This document shows, piece after piece, positions 24,165 through 32,406 of a stretch of 32,470 bases of DNA. The stretch is from SIG440 sp045648175 (lineage in GTDB: Bacteria > Bacillota > Clostridia > Monoglobales > Monoglobaceae): the NCBI GenBank assembly GCA_045648175.1, contig JAZRNN010000009.1, forward strand, positions 1-32,470, in the 5' to 3' direction. A model generated the notes under the pieces. It made no database searches and was not told where the DNA came from. It saw only the letters and a program-made list of their open reading frames with translations. The position numbers were made by a program, and so were the translations under genes. The stretch's first letter is position 1; every line of letters starts with the position of its first letter.

Positions 24165-25043
24165 TTATTTAATTATCCTTACTCCATAGCCAGTTGTGGC
24201 GTAATTTCCATCCAGAATCCATTTTTTATATTCTTTTTGAAGAGTTGTATCCTCGGGCCATTCATTGACAGGAAGGGTTGATGCCTTGCCGAATATTCTC
24301 CACGAAAACGGAAAGGTTTTTTGTTCATTTTCTTCGATTATATCAAAGTCACCCATAAAAGCTATAATATTGGATGTTGGCGGCAGGATTTCACGGTTTA
24401 CGCTGCTTAACAGCCAACTTCTGCAAATAAAGGCTTTGGGAGTTATGTTTAAAACATCCCGATAAAAGTCAGCTGCTTTGTTATAAGAATCAATTCTTCC
24501 TTCATCTGACATTCCGCCGCACGGGGGAATATGAAGATTTAAAACTGTGTCGCCTTTATTTATAACTACGCCATCTTTTTCGTATCTGTCAGAACCGAAC
24601 TCAATAGCTTCATAGTTGAATCTACCGATTATAAAAATGGACGCTCTCAGCAGTCTTCTGAACCACCACAAAACAAAGGTGCCATAAACTCCGTGATTGG
24701 TTAAACACTCATCAAACTTATACTTTAAATCCATAATGGATGCAAGATATATTTCCTCGCTTGCACCAATTGCTTTATATCTTTCACGAACTTCTTCAAG
24801 GCTTTCAAGAATAAACACAAAGCTTACAGAATAATAATGCTCGTCAATTTCCTTGGCAATATTTTCGATAATGTTGCAAAATACACCTATATCTTCTTCA
24901 CTGCCAACATAATTCATATAAGTTTTTCGCGCATTTATGTATTCAGCACTGCTCTTTAGCTTGTCAGATATTTTTATAAAAAGATTCTGTGCGTCTTCAG
25001 GAATTTCAAGATATTCCATCATCTCAACTTCATACTTTTTCAT
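24165..25043 (-). CDS. GNAT-like acyltransferase domain protein (NAT_N / GNAT_C type)
   Basis: 292-residue protein of the two-part acyltransferase family found in Clostridia and other gut Firmicutes. The N-terminal helical part spans about 1-140. The C-terminal GNAT-like part carries the family-specific segment VLNLHIPPCGGMSDEGRIDSYNKAADFY and the ICRSWLLS...LPPTSNIIAFMGDFDI strand pair. There is no signal peptide, and the substrate is unknown. It begins 3 bases after the Gfo/Idh gene, so the two are translationally coupled and share the AraC-controlled promoter. Members often sit beside sugar-catabolism genes, consistent with this context. Confidence 0.75.
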   Translation of the reverse strand: MKKYEVEMMEYLEIPEDAQNLFIKISDKLKSSAEYINARKTYMNYVGSEEDIGVFCNIIENIAKEIDEHYYSVSFVFILESLEEVRERYKAIGASEEIYLASIMDLKYKFDECLTNHGVYGTFVLWWFRRLLRASIFIIGRFNYEAIEFGSDRYEKDGVVINKGDTVLNLHIPPCGGMSDEGRIDSYNKAADFYRDVLNITPKAFICRSWLLSSVNREILPPTSNIIAFMGDFDIIEENEQKTFPFSWRIFGKASTLPVNEWPEDTTLQKEYKKWILDGNYATTGYGVRIIK

Positions 25044-25046
25044 TCA

Positions 25047-26330
25047 TTACACTTCCTTTGAGAATTCTTCAACATCAATGGTCTTGCCGGTCAGTCTTGA
25101 TTTTTCAGCAGCAAATGCAATAAGATGGCTTAAATAAGATGTTCTTACATCGGATATTGACACAGTTTGTTCTCCGTCTCTGAAATATTTTACAAGGTCT
25201 CTCATTATTCCGGTATCACCACCGCCGTGGCCGGACATTATAGTATCACCAATTTTTTCAGGTGAAAAATCTTCTCTTACCCACTTTCCTTCTCTGTTCA
25301 ATTCATCAAAGCTGTAACACTCCAGTAAGCTGTCTCTTGAATCAACATAAAGCTCACCCTTTGTTCCGTAAAGTCTCATTCTTCTGCCGGGTCTGCCAAA
25401 TGGATTCATCGACATGGATACTGTACATCCTCCCTCAAATTCCATATTAATAACCTGATGGTCAACCACATCATTATCGGTGTTGTAAACACATTTGCCG
25501 TAAGGTCCGTTTTTAAGTGCCTCCATAACATCCTCATCAGTTGAATTTGGCTTGTTGGTAATGGTATCACGCCAACCGTTGGTCTTGTTGTCATAATAGT
25601 ATTTAACCGCATTATAATAGCAAGTCTCACCATAAGGACATCCGTCAGAGCATCTTTCAGGAGCACCCTTTGGCATATTTTCTTTGGTGAAGTGATCCAG
25701 TGAGCCAAAAGATGCAACCTTTGTGCATTCTTCACCCAAAAGCCATTGAATTAAATCGGTATCGTGACAGCATTTTGCCAGAATCATAGGTGCAGACCGT
25801 TCGGTATTGCCCCAGTTGCCCCTTACATAGCTGTGGCTCTGGTGATGGTGGCCAACACACTCTACATGGTTTATGCTCATTATTTTGCCAATTTTACCGC
25901 TGTCAATAATCTCTTTTGCTCTGCTCCACAAGGGTGTGTATCTCAAAACATGGCAAACCACAATCCTTACGCCCTTTTTCTCGGCTGCTTCTGTTATAAC
26001 CTTTGTTTCTTCGGCAGTTGGTGCCATAGGCTTTTCAAGTAATAAATCATATCCTTTTTCAATTATTTTAAGAGCAGGTTCATAATGCATCTTATCTTGC
26101 GTTGTAAGAATAATAAAGTCTGCAACATTTGGAACTTCAAGAAGTTCTGTCCAATCGCTAAAGGCAAGTTCTTCCTTTATTCCAAGCATATTAATTGCGT
26201 TTTTACGCCTTGCCTCTATTGGCTCTGCCACCGCTACAATTTCCATCTGGTCAGGATGGTCAATGGCATACTGCGAATAACTTATCCCTCTTGATCCATA
26301 ACCTATAACGGCTGCTCTTAATTTTTTCAT
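25047..26330 (-). CDS. Gfo/Idh/MocA family NAD(P)-dependent oxidoreductase
   Basis: 427-residue two-domain sugar/inositol dehydrogenase-like enzyme. The Rossmann fold begins AAVIGYGSRGISYS, followed by VAVAEPIEARR, LTTQDKMHYEPALKIIEKGYDLLLEKPMAPT (EKP motif with catalytic lysine) and CHVLRYTPLW. Residues about 170-200 have the subfamily HVECVGHHHQSHSYVRGNW stretch, and about 235-255 a cysteine cluster (CSDGCPYGETCYYN) that may bind metal. ATG 26330 is chosen over 26354 because GAGGA lies 6 bases upstream and the product starts MKKLRAAVIG. It is divergent from an AraC-type regulator and leads the operon; the substrate is unknown. Confidence 0.9.
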   Translation of the reverse strand: MKKLRAAVIGYGSRGISYSQYAIDHPDQMEIVAVAEPIEARRKNAINMLGIKEELAFSDWTELLEVPNVADFIILTTQDKMHYEPALKIIEKGYDLLLEKPMAPTAEETKVITEAAEKKGVRIVVCHVLRYTPLWSRAKEIIDSGKIGKIMSINHVECVGHHHQSHSYVRGNWGNTERSAPMILAKCCHDTDLIQWLLGEECTKVASFGSLDHFTKENMPKGAPERCSDGCPYGETCYYNAVKYYYDNKTNGWRDTITNKPNSTDEDVMEALKNGPYGKCVYNTDNDVVDHQVINMEFEGGCTVSMSMNPFGRPGRRMRLYGTKGELYVDSRDSLLECYSFDELNREGKWVREDFSPEKIGDTIMSGHGGGDTGIMRDLVKYFRDGEQTVSISDVRTSYLSHLIAFAAEKSRLTGKTIDVEEFSKEV

Positions 26331-26360
26331 AACATTTCCTCTTTTCCTTGACAATATTTT

Positions 26361-26430
26361 TACTGTTTGGTATTATTTTATTATACAGTAAATTATAAGT
26401 ATATACAAAAAATAATACTTTTTCTATAAT
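26361..26430. promoter_or_regulatory. Divergent overlapping promoters of Gfo/Idh operon and AraC regulator
   Basis: Minus strand: -35 TTGTAT (26403-26408), 17 bases, -10 TATAAT (26380-26385). Plus strand: -35 TATACA (26402-26407), 17 bases, -10 TATAAT (26425-26430). The two -35 boxes share the same bases, so RNA polymerase can serve only one side at a time. Inverted repeats AAGTAT-N12-ATACTT (26397-26420) and TACTGT-N18-ACAGTA (26361-26390) flank and cover these boxes and are candidate regulator sites. Confidence 0.7.
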
Positions 26431-26454
26431 TTTGACTACTTTTCGAGGTGTGAA

Positions 26455-27261
26455 ATGTATAAAGATATTGATTTAAGCTCCCACTTAAAATTTAAAACCA
26501 TATATTCTGTTTTTAAGCAAAAAATACCAAGCAATTATTATTATGACGGCGAACGACATAAAATGTGGGAATTCGTTATTGTAACCGACGGAAAAATTGG
26601 TGTCACCGCAGGTAGTGATGCTCTAATATTAAAAAAAGGACAGGCAATTATTCACGAGCCATGGGAATTTCACCGTATATGGGGTGAAGGGTGCGAAGCT
26701 GAATTTATTATTTTTACATTCACTGCAGATACTATGCCCACATACACCTCCAAGATTTTTGATGTGGAAGATATTGAAAAAATTGACAGTATTGTAAACG
26801 AGATAAGATCTGTTTATGCATTTAAGGGTCATCACATCACACATCCCCTTAAAGAGTGCGAAATAAAATGTCAGATTGCTATAAAGAAGCTGGAAATTTT
26901 CCTTCTTGAAACAATATCACAAAAGGCAATAACAGAAGAAATAAATCTAAGAAAAACCGCAAGAAGCTATGCAATGATAGTAAATGTGTTAGAAAATAAT
27001 CTTGACAAAAACCTTTCACTTGACGAAATTGCCACGCTTTGCAGCATGAGCAAGGCAAATCTGGTAAAGATTTTTTCAAAATATTCGGGAATGGGCGTTA
27101 TTTCATACTACAATCAGATGAAAATAAACTATGCCGTCCCAATGCTAAAGGGAAATATGTCTGTAAAAGAAGTTGCCGAAAAGCTTGGTTTTGAAAATCA
27201 GAATTATTTTTGCACTGTGTTTAAAAAAATTAAAGGGAAAGCGCCGTCACAATACAGATAA
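26455..27261 (+). CDS. AraC family transcriptional regulator
   Basis: 268 residues. The N-terminal cupin-like effector domain is about 1-150 (HKMWEFVIVTDGKIGVTAGSDALILKKGQ, IHEPWEFHRIWGEG: the cupin motifs). The C-terminal domain about 170-268 has two helix-turn-helix units: LSLDEIATLCSMSKANLVKIFSKYSG and MSVKEVAEKLGFENQNYFCTVFKKIKGKAPSQYR, the classical AraC signature. GAGGTG precedes ATG 26455. Divergent to the Gfo/Idh-acyltransferase operon, it probably senses a sugar-like ligand and controls that operon and itself. Confidence 0.94.
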   Translation: MYKDIDLSSHLKFKTIYSVFKQKIPSNYYYDGERHKMWEFVIVTDGKIGVTAGSDALILKKGQAIIHEPWEFHRIWGEGCEAEFIIFTFTADTMPTYTSKIFDVEDIEKIDSIVNEIRSVYAFKGHHITHPLKECEIKCQIAIKKLEIFLLETISQKAITEEINLRKTARSYAMIVNVLENNLDKNLSLDEIATLCSMSKANLVKIFSKYSGMGVISYYNQMKINYAVPMLKGNMSVKEVAEKLGFENQNYFCTVFKKIKGKAPSQYR

Positions 27262-27262
27262 A

Positions 27263-27290
27263 ACAACCATCCACAAAATTGGATGGCTGT
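27263..27290 (+). terminator. Terminator between araC-type gene and spoIIIAH
   Basis: 11-pair stem with one mismatch (27263-27273 with 27280-27290), 6-base loop, T-rich tail CTTTATTAT on plus. Serves the AraC gene; may also slow transcription leaving spoIIIAH. Confidence 0.8.
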
Positions 27291-27308
27291 CTTTATTATG
27301 GAGGTGTA

Positions 27309-27839
27309 TTAGTTTTTGCACGATATCTTTATTTTTGTTGCCATTACGCCTGTCTGACCTATTATTATATCCTTAATCTTTGAAACGCTTGGCGCATCAA
27401 GTTTTTCAGCCTTTACAACAACGCTTACTCCTTCTTCGTCAACAAAAGCAACACAATCTTCAAATCCCTTTGCCAAAACCAGATTTTCAATTGCCGTCTC
27501 ATTATTGGCGTTTTGTGCGTAAAGGGCAATTTTTTCATCAAGTGCAGTGCTTTTCTCGCCCTCAACTGCCGAAACAGTAAGAAGCTCTACAGATTCAGAC
27601 CTTGCACAGTCACGTTCATATCTTGCACGGGCAAAATAATTTGAATCCTTTGAGGGGTCAACAGTTTCTGCAAGTGATTGCCTCTCTTCAATTGGCAACA
27701 CCTCATTTGAAACCGTCACCGTCTCGTCGCTGCCAGTTGTAAATCTATAATATCCCGATGCTATTACCATAACCGCAAGCGCTGACACAAGCAGTTGCTT
27801 ACCACGTATTCCTTTAAAAAATTTTTTTATTTTATTCAT
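27309..27839 (-). CDS. spoIIIAH: Stage III sporulation protein AH
   Basis: Mother-cell protein that crosses to the intermembrane space and binds forespore SpoIIQ, forming the zipper/channel across the engulfed forespore. 176 residues: basic start MNKIKKFFKGIRGKQ, one transmembrane helix (LLVSALAVMVIASGYY), then a conserved YscJ/FliF-like ring-building domain (DSNYFARARYERDCARSESVELL, the family hallmark, and ALDEKIALYAQNANNETAIENLVLAKGFEDCVAFV). Last gene of the spoIIIA operon, convergent with the AraC gene. Clostridia often lack SpoIIQ and use SpoIVFA/other LytM proteins, so the partner is open. Confidence 0.94.
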   Translation of the reverse strand: MNKIKKFFKGIRGKQLLVSALAVMVIASGYYRFTTGSDETVTVSNEVLPIEERQSLAETVDPSKDSNYFARARYERDCARSESVELLTVSAVEGEKSTALDEKIALYAQNANNETAIENLVLAKGFEDCVAFVDEEGVSVVVKAEKLDAPSVSKIKDIIIGQTGVMATKIKISCKN

Positions 27840-27868
27840 TATAATCTTCCCCTCTGCTTTATATAAAT

Positions 27869-28456
27869 TTATTTCTTCTCAGCCGCTACAGCCACCTTAA
27901 TTCTGTGTCCCGATAATCCGTAAAGCGCCTTTACAGACTCATAAATTTCAAGGCGTACACTCTCAGCCCCTGCCCCTGTTGCCGTCACAAGAACTCCTGT
28001 GGGAACAGGTAGCTTTTTCTTAAGAACATACGGTTTTTCTTCACCACCCGAACCAAAGAGCAACACCTCCTCGCTGTCTGAAGATTTGTTTGAAGAGCCG
28101 TCTTCTTTCATATCCGTTTCAAGGTTGTTTTCACGATTTGCCGCAAGAACCTTTTCGTCTGCGGTATCAAACGTCATCAAAACCTTAACCTTGCCCGCGC
28201 CCTTAACTGATGTCAGTATATCCTCCAGTTGAAGAGCCATATTTTCAGCATAATGTCTATCTGTTGTGGTGTTTTCAGCTGTATTTTGTTTTTTATCCTC
28301 TGTCTGTTCACTCTCACAACTGCCAAAAGCAAGTATGCATATAGCACCAATAATTGCAATTATAAGCCATTTGTTTTTTCGCCCCAACGTACCTCCCTCC
28401 CCTTGGGGTGTGACATTAATCACTTTTGCTCTTTTTCCGAAATAATCAAAAAACAT
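27869..28456 (-). CDS. spoIIIAG: Stage III sporulation protein AG
   Basis: 195-residue bitopic membrane protein that builds the large ring of the SpoIIIA-SpoIIQ channel. Cytoplasmic start with KRAKVINVTPQGEGG, one helix (WLIIAIIGAICILAFG), an acidic low-complexity linker (EQTEDKKQNTAENTTTDRH), then the ring-building domain MALQLEDILTSVKGAGKVKVLMTFDT, with the usual insertion and SVRLEIYESVKALYGLSGHRIKVAVAAEKK at the end. The start ATG 28456 follows the spoIIIAF stop by 14 bases. Confidence 0.94.
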   Translation of the reverse strand: MFFDYFGKRAKVINVTPQGEGGTLGRKNKWLIIAIIGAICILAFGSCESEQTEDKKQNTAENTTTDRHYAENMALQLEDILTSVKGAGKVKVLMTFDTADEKVLAANRENNLETDMKEDGSSNKSSDSEEVLLFGSGGEEKPYVLKKKLPVPTGVLVTATGAGAESVRLEIYESVKALYGLSGHRIKVAVAAEKK

Positions 28457-28470
28457 TTATCCACTCTCCG

Positions 28471-28959
28471 TTATCTGACTTTTATGTACTTAGGGCTTAC
28501 ACCAAACCTTTCGCTCAAAGATTCTTTTATCACTTTTTCGGATACATCGCAATTGCCCTCAAACTGAACGTTCAACCCCCGTATATCACCAAAACGATTT
28601 TCGTTATTTTCTTCAACCACAACATCTGCCACAGCATTTACTTTCCATTTTGTGTATATCTCATTTTCAACTGATTTTTTCAATTTTTGACGATATAACT
28701 TTAAAAGAGATTCCTGTTCCTTTTCGCCAAGACGATTTTTCAGTTCTGCCGCCTGAATTTGCGTAGTTTGTGGAAGCTTGAATTCCATAAGATTTGACGA
28801 AACCTTTGTTACCGGCTGAATCATGGCAAAAATCAGTATAAGTCCCATTACCATTTTTACATATTTTTTCATTTCACCATCGTTTATAATCATATCACAA
28901 ACCGTACCAAGAACAATTATCCCTGCAATCTGCATAATCCAATCACGAAGCCAATCCAA
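28471..28959 (-). CDS. spoIIIAF: Stage III sporulation protein AF
   Basis: 162 residues from a TTG at 28959, preferred because AAGGTG lies 8-9 bases upstream and the protein then starts like the family (DWLRDWIMQIAGIIVLGTVCDMI). A longer frame to ATG 29001 would overlap spoIIIAE by 35 bases. Two transmembrane helices (AGIIVLGTVCDMII, MVMGLILIFAMIQPV) are followed by a soluble domain with a ring-building fold (SVENEIYTKWKVNAVADVVV...VQFEGNC...LSERFGVSPKYIKV). Part of the feeding-tube membrane complex. Confidence 0.88.
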   Translation of the reverse strand: MDWLRDWIMQIAGIIVLGTVCDMIINDGEMKKYVKMVMGLILIFAMIQPVTKVSSNLMEFKLPQTTQIQAAELKNRLGEKEQESLLKLYRQKLKKSVENEIYTKWKVNAVADVVVEENNENRFGDIRGLNVQFEGNCDVSEKVIKESLSERFGVSPKYIKVR

Positions 28960-28966
28960 GTTAAAA

Positions 28967-30130
28967 TCACCTTCCCAATAATACGGTCGAATTACCCACA
29001 TTGATGATGATTGTAATCATTATTATAAACATCACCGACACCACCATCATCATTCCAAAAACCGCCGACATTGAATCGGCAAGTTCAGAAATACACTTGA
29101 CTATTCTTTTATCGCAAACCGGTTGTAAAAGCGCTGCACATAGCCTAAACATAATAAGGCACGCTGCAACCTTTATTACAGGCACGGCAACAATCAATAC
29201 TACCACAATTATTCCTGCAACGCCCACTGCATTCTTTATAACCACGCTGCAATTCATTACAGTTTCAACCGTTTCAGAAATAGCTCCACCAACAAGAGGG
29301 ATAAGATTGCCTGCTGCAAACTTTGTAACCTTAACTGTAAGCCCGTCAGCACTTCCCGATACAATTCCCTGCAGTCCCATAACTCCAACAAATATGGTCA
29401 TAACAATTCCTATACCCCACTTTGTGGTTTTATTCATAAACTGAACAAGCTTTTCAGCATTTAAATTTTGTGAAAGATTATTAACCATGCTGAGTGCTGC
29501 AGTAATAAGTATAAGCGGTACAAAAATGGTTTCAAGTATCCATTCGGCAAGTTCAATTACGCCCATAAATATCAGTTCAAAACCTGCCGCAGAAACCACA
29601 GCTCCGCTTGCAACCAGAGTGACCAGAGCAACAGGTGCCATTGTCCTCATAAACAGCGACAGATTTGAAATAAGGGTTTTTCCCGAGCCTACAACCTGAA
29701 AAAAAGCTGCCGCCGAAATCCCTACAATTACCATATAGCACACAAAAAATGCGGCATCTGACACGCCCGGAAGCCCGAAGCTATTTTGAATGTTGGCAAG
29801 ATATGTACACATCAAACCTATCGCAAGCACAAAAACAAGAATTTTAAGTGTTTCGCGTATCTCGCCTGCCAAAAGACCGATACCCTTGTTTAAAATTCCC
29901 TGTACCGAAAAAACATTTTCGCCCTTTGCAAGTGCTGATACAATCTCGTCAACACTGAAACCGGGGATAAGCTCTTCAAAATCAACATCCTTTAATTTTT
30001 CGGTGCCCTCCTGAATTTCATCGCCATACATTTTTGCATACTCATCTATTATTTCAAAATCAGCATCCTCGGCAAATACCGATTGACAAACACACGCACA
30101 CAATATTATAAACATTACTAGCTTTTTCAT
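28967..30130 (-). CDS. spoIIIAE: Stage III sporulation protein AE
   Basis: 387-residue polytopic membrane protein with signal sequence (MKKLVMFIILCACVCQSVFAE), a soluble leader (AKMYGDEIQEGTEKLKDVDFEELIPG) and about eight helices. Recognised family pattern: GLMCTYLANIQNSFGLPGVSDAAFF, MRTMAPVALVTLVASGAVVSAAGF, MGLQGIVSGSADGLTVKVTKFAAGNLIPLVGGAI and GVAGIIVVVLIVAVPVIKV. ATG 30130 is chosen over TTG 30151, since the intervening AAGGTAGGG looks like the ribosome binding site. Core of the putative SpoIIIA transporter. Confidence 0.94.
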   Translation of the reverse strand: MKKLVMFIILCACVCQSVFAEDADFEIIDEYAKMYGDEIQEGTEKLKDVDFEELIPGFSVDEIVSALAKGENVFSVQGILNKGIGLLAGEIRETLKILVFVLAIGLMCTYLANIQNSFGLPGVSDAAFFVCYMVIVGISAAAFFQVVGSGKTLISNLSLFMRTMAPVALVTLVASGAVVSAAGFELIFMGVIELAEWILETIFVPLILITAALSMVNNLSQNLNAEKLVQFMNKTTKWGIGIVMTIFVGVMGLQGIVSGSADGLTVKVTKFAAGNLIPLVGGAISETVETVMNCSVVIKNAVGVAGIIVVVLIVAVPVIKVAACLIMFRLCAALLQPVCDKRIVKCISELADSMSAVFGMMMVVSVMFIIMITIIINVGNSTVLLGR

Positions 30131-30147
30131 CTGTTGTATCCCTACCT

Positions 30148-30540
30148 TCAACCAAGCCTGATTACAGTTTCTATTATCTCTAAGAAGCTGTATAATACCG
30201 GCATTGAAAGGGTGACAATAATAATCTTGCCCGCAAATTCGATTTTAGAAGCAAGAGCACTCTCGCCCGAATCACGGCACAGTTCTGCCCCGAATTGTGC
30301 AACATAAGCAATCCCGATAACCTTTAAAACCAAACTTATATATTTGACGTCAATCCCTATTCTGTTTGAAATATCAGTGAACATCTCAAACAAAGCTTTT
30401 AGATACGGCACTGCCATAAAAAACATAATTGCCGCCGCTGCAAGGGAAATCAGCATTGCAATTTCGCCTCTCCAGTTTTTTATAAACACCGCAAGAACTG
30501 CTGCCGAAAGACCAATCCCAACAATCCTAAATATATCCAT
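30148..30540 (-). CDS. spoIIIAD: Stage III sporulation protein AD
   Basis: 130-residue membrane protein with three or four helices (IFRIVGIGLSAAVLAVFI, IAMLISLAAAAIMFFMA, IIIVTLSMPVLYSFLEI) and the conserved middle VKYISLVLKVIGIAYVAQFG...CRDSGESALASKIEFAGK, typical of SpoIIIAD. ATG 30540 is selected over 30567 because AGGTG lies 5 bases upstream and the resulting length matches the family (about 130). It begins 16 bases after spoIIIAC. Confidence 0.94.
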   Translation of the reverse strand: MDIFRIVGIGLSAAVLAVFIKNWRGEIAMLISLAAAAIMFFMAVPYLKALFEMFTDISNRIGIDVKYISLVLKVIGIAYVAQFGAELCRDSGESALASKIEFAGKIIIVTLSMPVLYSFLEIIETVIRLG

Positions 30541-30556
30541 CACGTCACCTGTTTTT

Positions 30557-30754
30557 CTATAAATCAAACAGCGATTTAATTGTATTAAACAGCAGGCTTA
30601 TTTTTTCAATCACCATAAAAAGGACGACCACAAGCCCCGCAAGAGTTGTCATCATAGCCTGGTCTTCACGGCCGCTTCGCACAAGTAACTGATTTAAAAC
30701 AGCCACAAGTATTCCTATTGCCGCCACCTTAAATATCAAATCAACGCCGTCCAC
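30557..30754 (-). CDS. spoIIIAC: Stage III sporulation protein AC
   Basis: 65-residue protein of two transmembrane helices (LIFKVAAIGILVAVLNQLLV and MMTTLAGLVVVLFMVIEKI) with the family link RSGREDQAM and ending FNTIKSLFDL. Start is GTG 30754 with GAGGAGG 7 bases upstream. Length equals the family norm. Confidence 0.93.
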   Translation of the reverse strand: MDGVDLIFKVAAIGILVAVLNQLLVRSGREDQAMMTTLAGLVVVLFMVIEKISLLFNTIKSLFDL

Positions 30755-30777
30755 AAATATACCTCCTCATTAGTAAT

Positions 30778-31296
30778 TCAAATCAGAACTATAACTATAA
30801 AAATTCCTGCAAGCAATCCAAGCCCTCGGTACATTTTCACATTCCGTTTTGCAAGTTCACGGGCATCGCTTTCCGCAACCGCAAGCCGCGCTGATGCCAT
30901 TTTAATGTTGTTTATCTCATTGGCACAATCACCGCCTCCAAGATTTTTAGCAAAATCTATTAGGATTTTTTTATCATCTTGTGTCAGGCAAAGTTCCTGA
31001 CCAAATCTGTCAAGTGCCCTTTTCCAAAGCCCTTGCATATCGCGGCATCTGTCCTCAGAAAGTCGCTCGCAAACATACATTAACACATCACGTATTCCGT
31101 CATTTGCCGCATCGCTACACCGCACAAGAGCCTCACCCAGAGGCATATTCATAAAACCAATGTCAAACTCAAGTTCTGAGAGAACATTCTGCAAATCTTC
31201 AAGCTCGGCAACACGCCTTTTATATGCGTCTGCAAAAAGCAATCCAAGATATCCACATCCGGCAATAATTGTGCCACAAACAATAATCCTTAACAT
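30778..31296 (-). CDS. spoIIIAB: Stage III sporulation protein AB
   Basis: 172-residue protein with one N-terminal and one C-terminal membrane helix (IIVCGTIIAGCGYLGLLFA; GLGLLAGIFIVIVLI) around a helical core RRVAELEDLQNVLSELEFDIGFMNMPLGEAL, the family signature resembling the T2SF fold of type II secretion. DFAKNLGGGDCANEINNI is also typical. ATG 31296 overlaps the spoIIIAA stop by 7 bases. Confidence 0.93.
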   Translation of the reverse strand: MLRIIVCGTIIAGCGYLGLLFADAYKRRVAELEDLQNVLSELEFDIGFMNMPLGEALVRCSDAANDGIRDVLMYVCERLSEDRCRDMQGLWKRALDRFGQELCLTQDDKKILIDFAKNLGGGDCANEINNIKMASARLAVAESDARELAKRNVKMYRGLGLLAGIFIVIVLI

Positions 31297-32228
31297 TTCC
31301 CGTCAATTGCAAAAACTTTGCCATATACTCTGGTATTAAGTCCTGAGCCTTCCTTTTTCAATACTATTATCTGTCTAAAACCAATGCCCCCAAAAAGTGG
31401 CTTTAGGCTCTCACGTTGCATAACCTCCTTAAATGATGCTCCGTGAGTGCTGGCAATTACCGTAACTCCCGTACCAAATGCCTGCATTAATGCCTCGGCA
31501 TCTTTTGCTGTTGCAATTTCATCGCTAACAATAAGTTGCGGTGACATTGACCTTAGCATCATCACAACAGAATCTGCCTTTGGTGCATTTTCGATTATAT
31601 CTGTCTGCACACCCACATCGCATTGCGGAACACCCCTTGAAATTGACGCCATTTCGCCACGTTCGTCAATCAGTGCTGTTTTTATACCCTGGTCGGAAAT
31701 CTGTCTTGTCAAATCACGCAAAACCGTTGTTTTGCCACCCATAGGCGGAGAAACTATAAGAGTGCTGACAACACCGTCAGGCTTTAACACATCATTAATT
31801 ATGTAATTTGCCGCACCTAGCACCTCACGTGCAATACGAATATTAAGTGAGCTTATCTCACGAAAATTTTCTATCTTGTTCCCGCCTAGAACAGCTCTCC
31901 CCGAAAAACCAACCCGATGACCGCCTTTTACAGTAATAAAGCCCTGCTTTATCTCGTCCATAAAGGCATAAACCGAGTTTTCGCAAACTGCCTGAAAGAT
32001 AAGTCTTAAATCCCTTTCGCTGACTATATATGCCCCTCCCGTTGCAGGCGAAGGACTGCCGTCAGGGGTTATAACAAAACTACCATTAGATGTCTCGGCA
32101 ATCAATGGTCTTCCGCATCGAACCCGGATTTCAAGAAGAGTATCCCCCAATGCCTGAACTGTTTTTTCAAGCATTTCCTTAAAATGTGCCGGCAAAATCT
32201 TTTGTATTTCGCTGTATCTTGTGTTCAT
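31290..32228 (-). CDS. spoIIIAA: Stage III sporulation protein AA (ATPase)
   Basis: 312-residue cytoplasmic AAA-like ATPase related to type II/IV secretion motors, energising the SpoIIIA complex. Contains IRVRCGRPLIAE near the start, KGGHRVGFSGRAV, a P-loop in VSPPMGGKTTVLRDLTRQI (SPPMGGKTT instead of the usual GxxGxGKT, as in this family), LIDERGEMAS and MMLRSMSPQLIVSDEIAT (Walker B region), then ASTHGASF. AAGGAG lies 8 bases before ATG 32228. First gene of the operon; mother-cell sigma-E expression is expected, but I see no strong sigma-E promoter in the 100 bases upstream (a weak CATATAAA near 32270). Confidence 0.95.
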   Translation of the reverse strand: MNTRYSEIQKILPAHFKEMLEKTVQALGDTLLEIRVRCGRPLIAETSNGSFVITPDGSPSPATGGAYIVSERDLRLIFQAVCENSVYAFMDEIKQGFITVKGGHRVGFSGRAVLGGNKIENFREISSLNIRIAREVLGAANYIINDVLKPDGVVSTLIVSPPMGGKTTVLRDLTRQISDQGIKTALIDERGEMASISRGVPQCDVGVQTDIIENAPKADSVVMMLRSMSPQLIVSDEIATAKDAEALMQAFGTGVTVIASTHGASFKEVMQRESLKPLFGGIGFRQIIVLKKEGSGLNTRVYGKVFAIDGKC

Positions 32229-32311
32229 TTTTCCGTCTCCTTATTTTCAAAAGTTTACTTTATTTATATGAGGCTTTGTCCACTTGTAGAACATAATTTA
32301 CATAAAAAAAG

Positions 32312-32331
32312 AGGATGATTTTAATCATCCT
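32312..32331 (-). terminator. Intrinsic terminator on the minus strand, abutting the IS end
   Basis: Stem AGGATGA/TCATCCT (32312-32318 with 32325-32331) and 6-base loop; on the minus strand it is followed by CTTTTTTTATG. It would stop minus-strand transcription arriving from the IS side before spoIIIAA, and probably once ended the gene that lay upstream of spoIIIA. Confidence 0.75.
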
Positions 32332-32369
32332 GAACAGGTCCAGTAAAAACGGACAATAGAAAAAAAGAG

Positions 32370-32399
32370 CCTCCTATGGTATAATAAAACCATAGGAGG
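32370..32399 (+). promoter_or_regulatory. IS hairpin combining promoter -10 and hidden ribosome binding site
   Basis: Perfect 11-base arms (32370-32380 with 32389-32399), 8-base loop. The -10 TATAAT (32380-32385, weak -35 TAGAAA 32357-32362 at 17 bases) lies in the loop, and the right arm contains the Shine-Dalgarno AGGAGG (32394-32399). Read-through RNA would fold and hide the site; RNA from the internal promoter lacks the left arm. Confidence 0.7.
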
Positions 32400-32406
32400 A
32401 TTTTTT

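Noticed and set aside
32255..32275. Sigma-E promoter of spoIIIA
   Set aside because: CATATAAA partly fits the -10, but no acceptable -35 is found at the right spacing.
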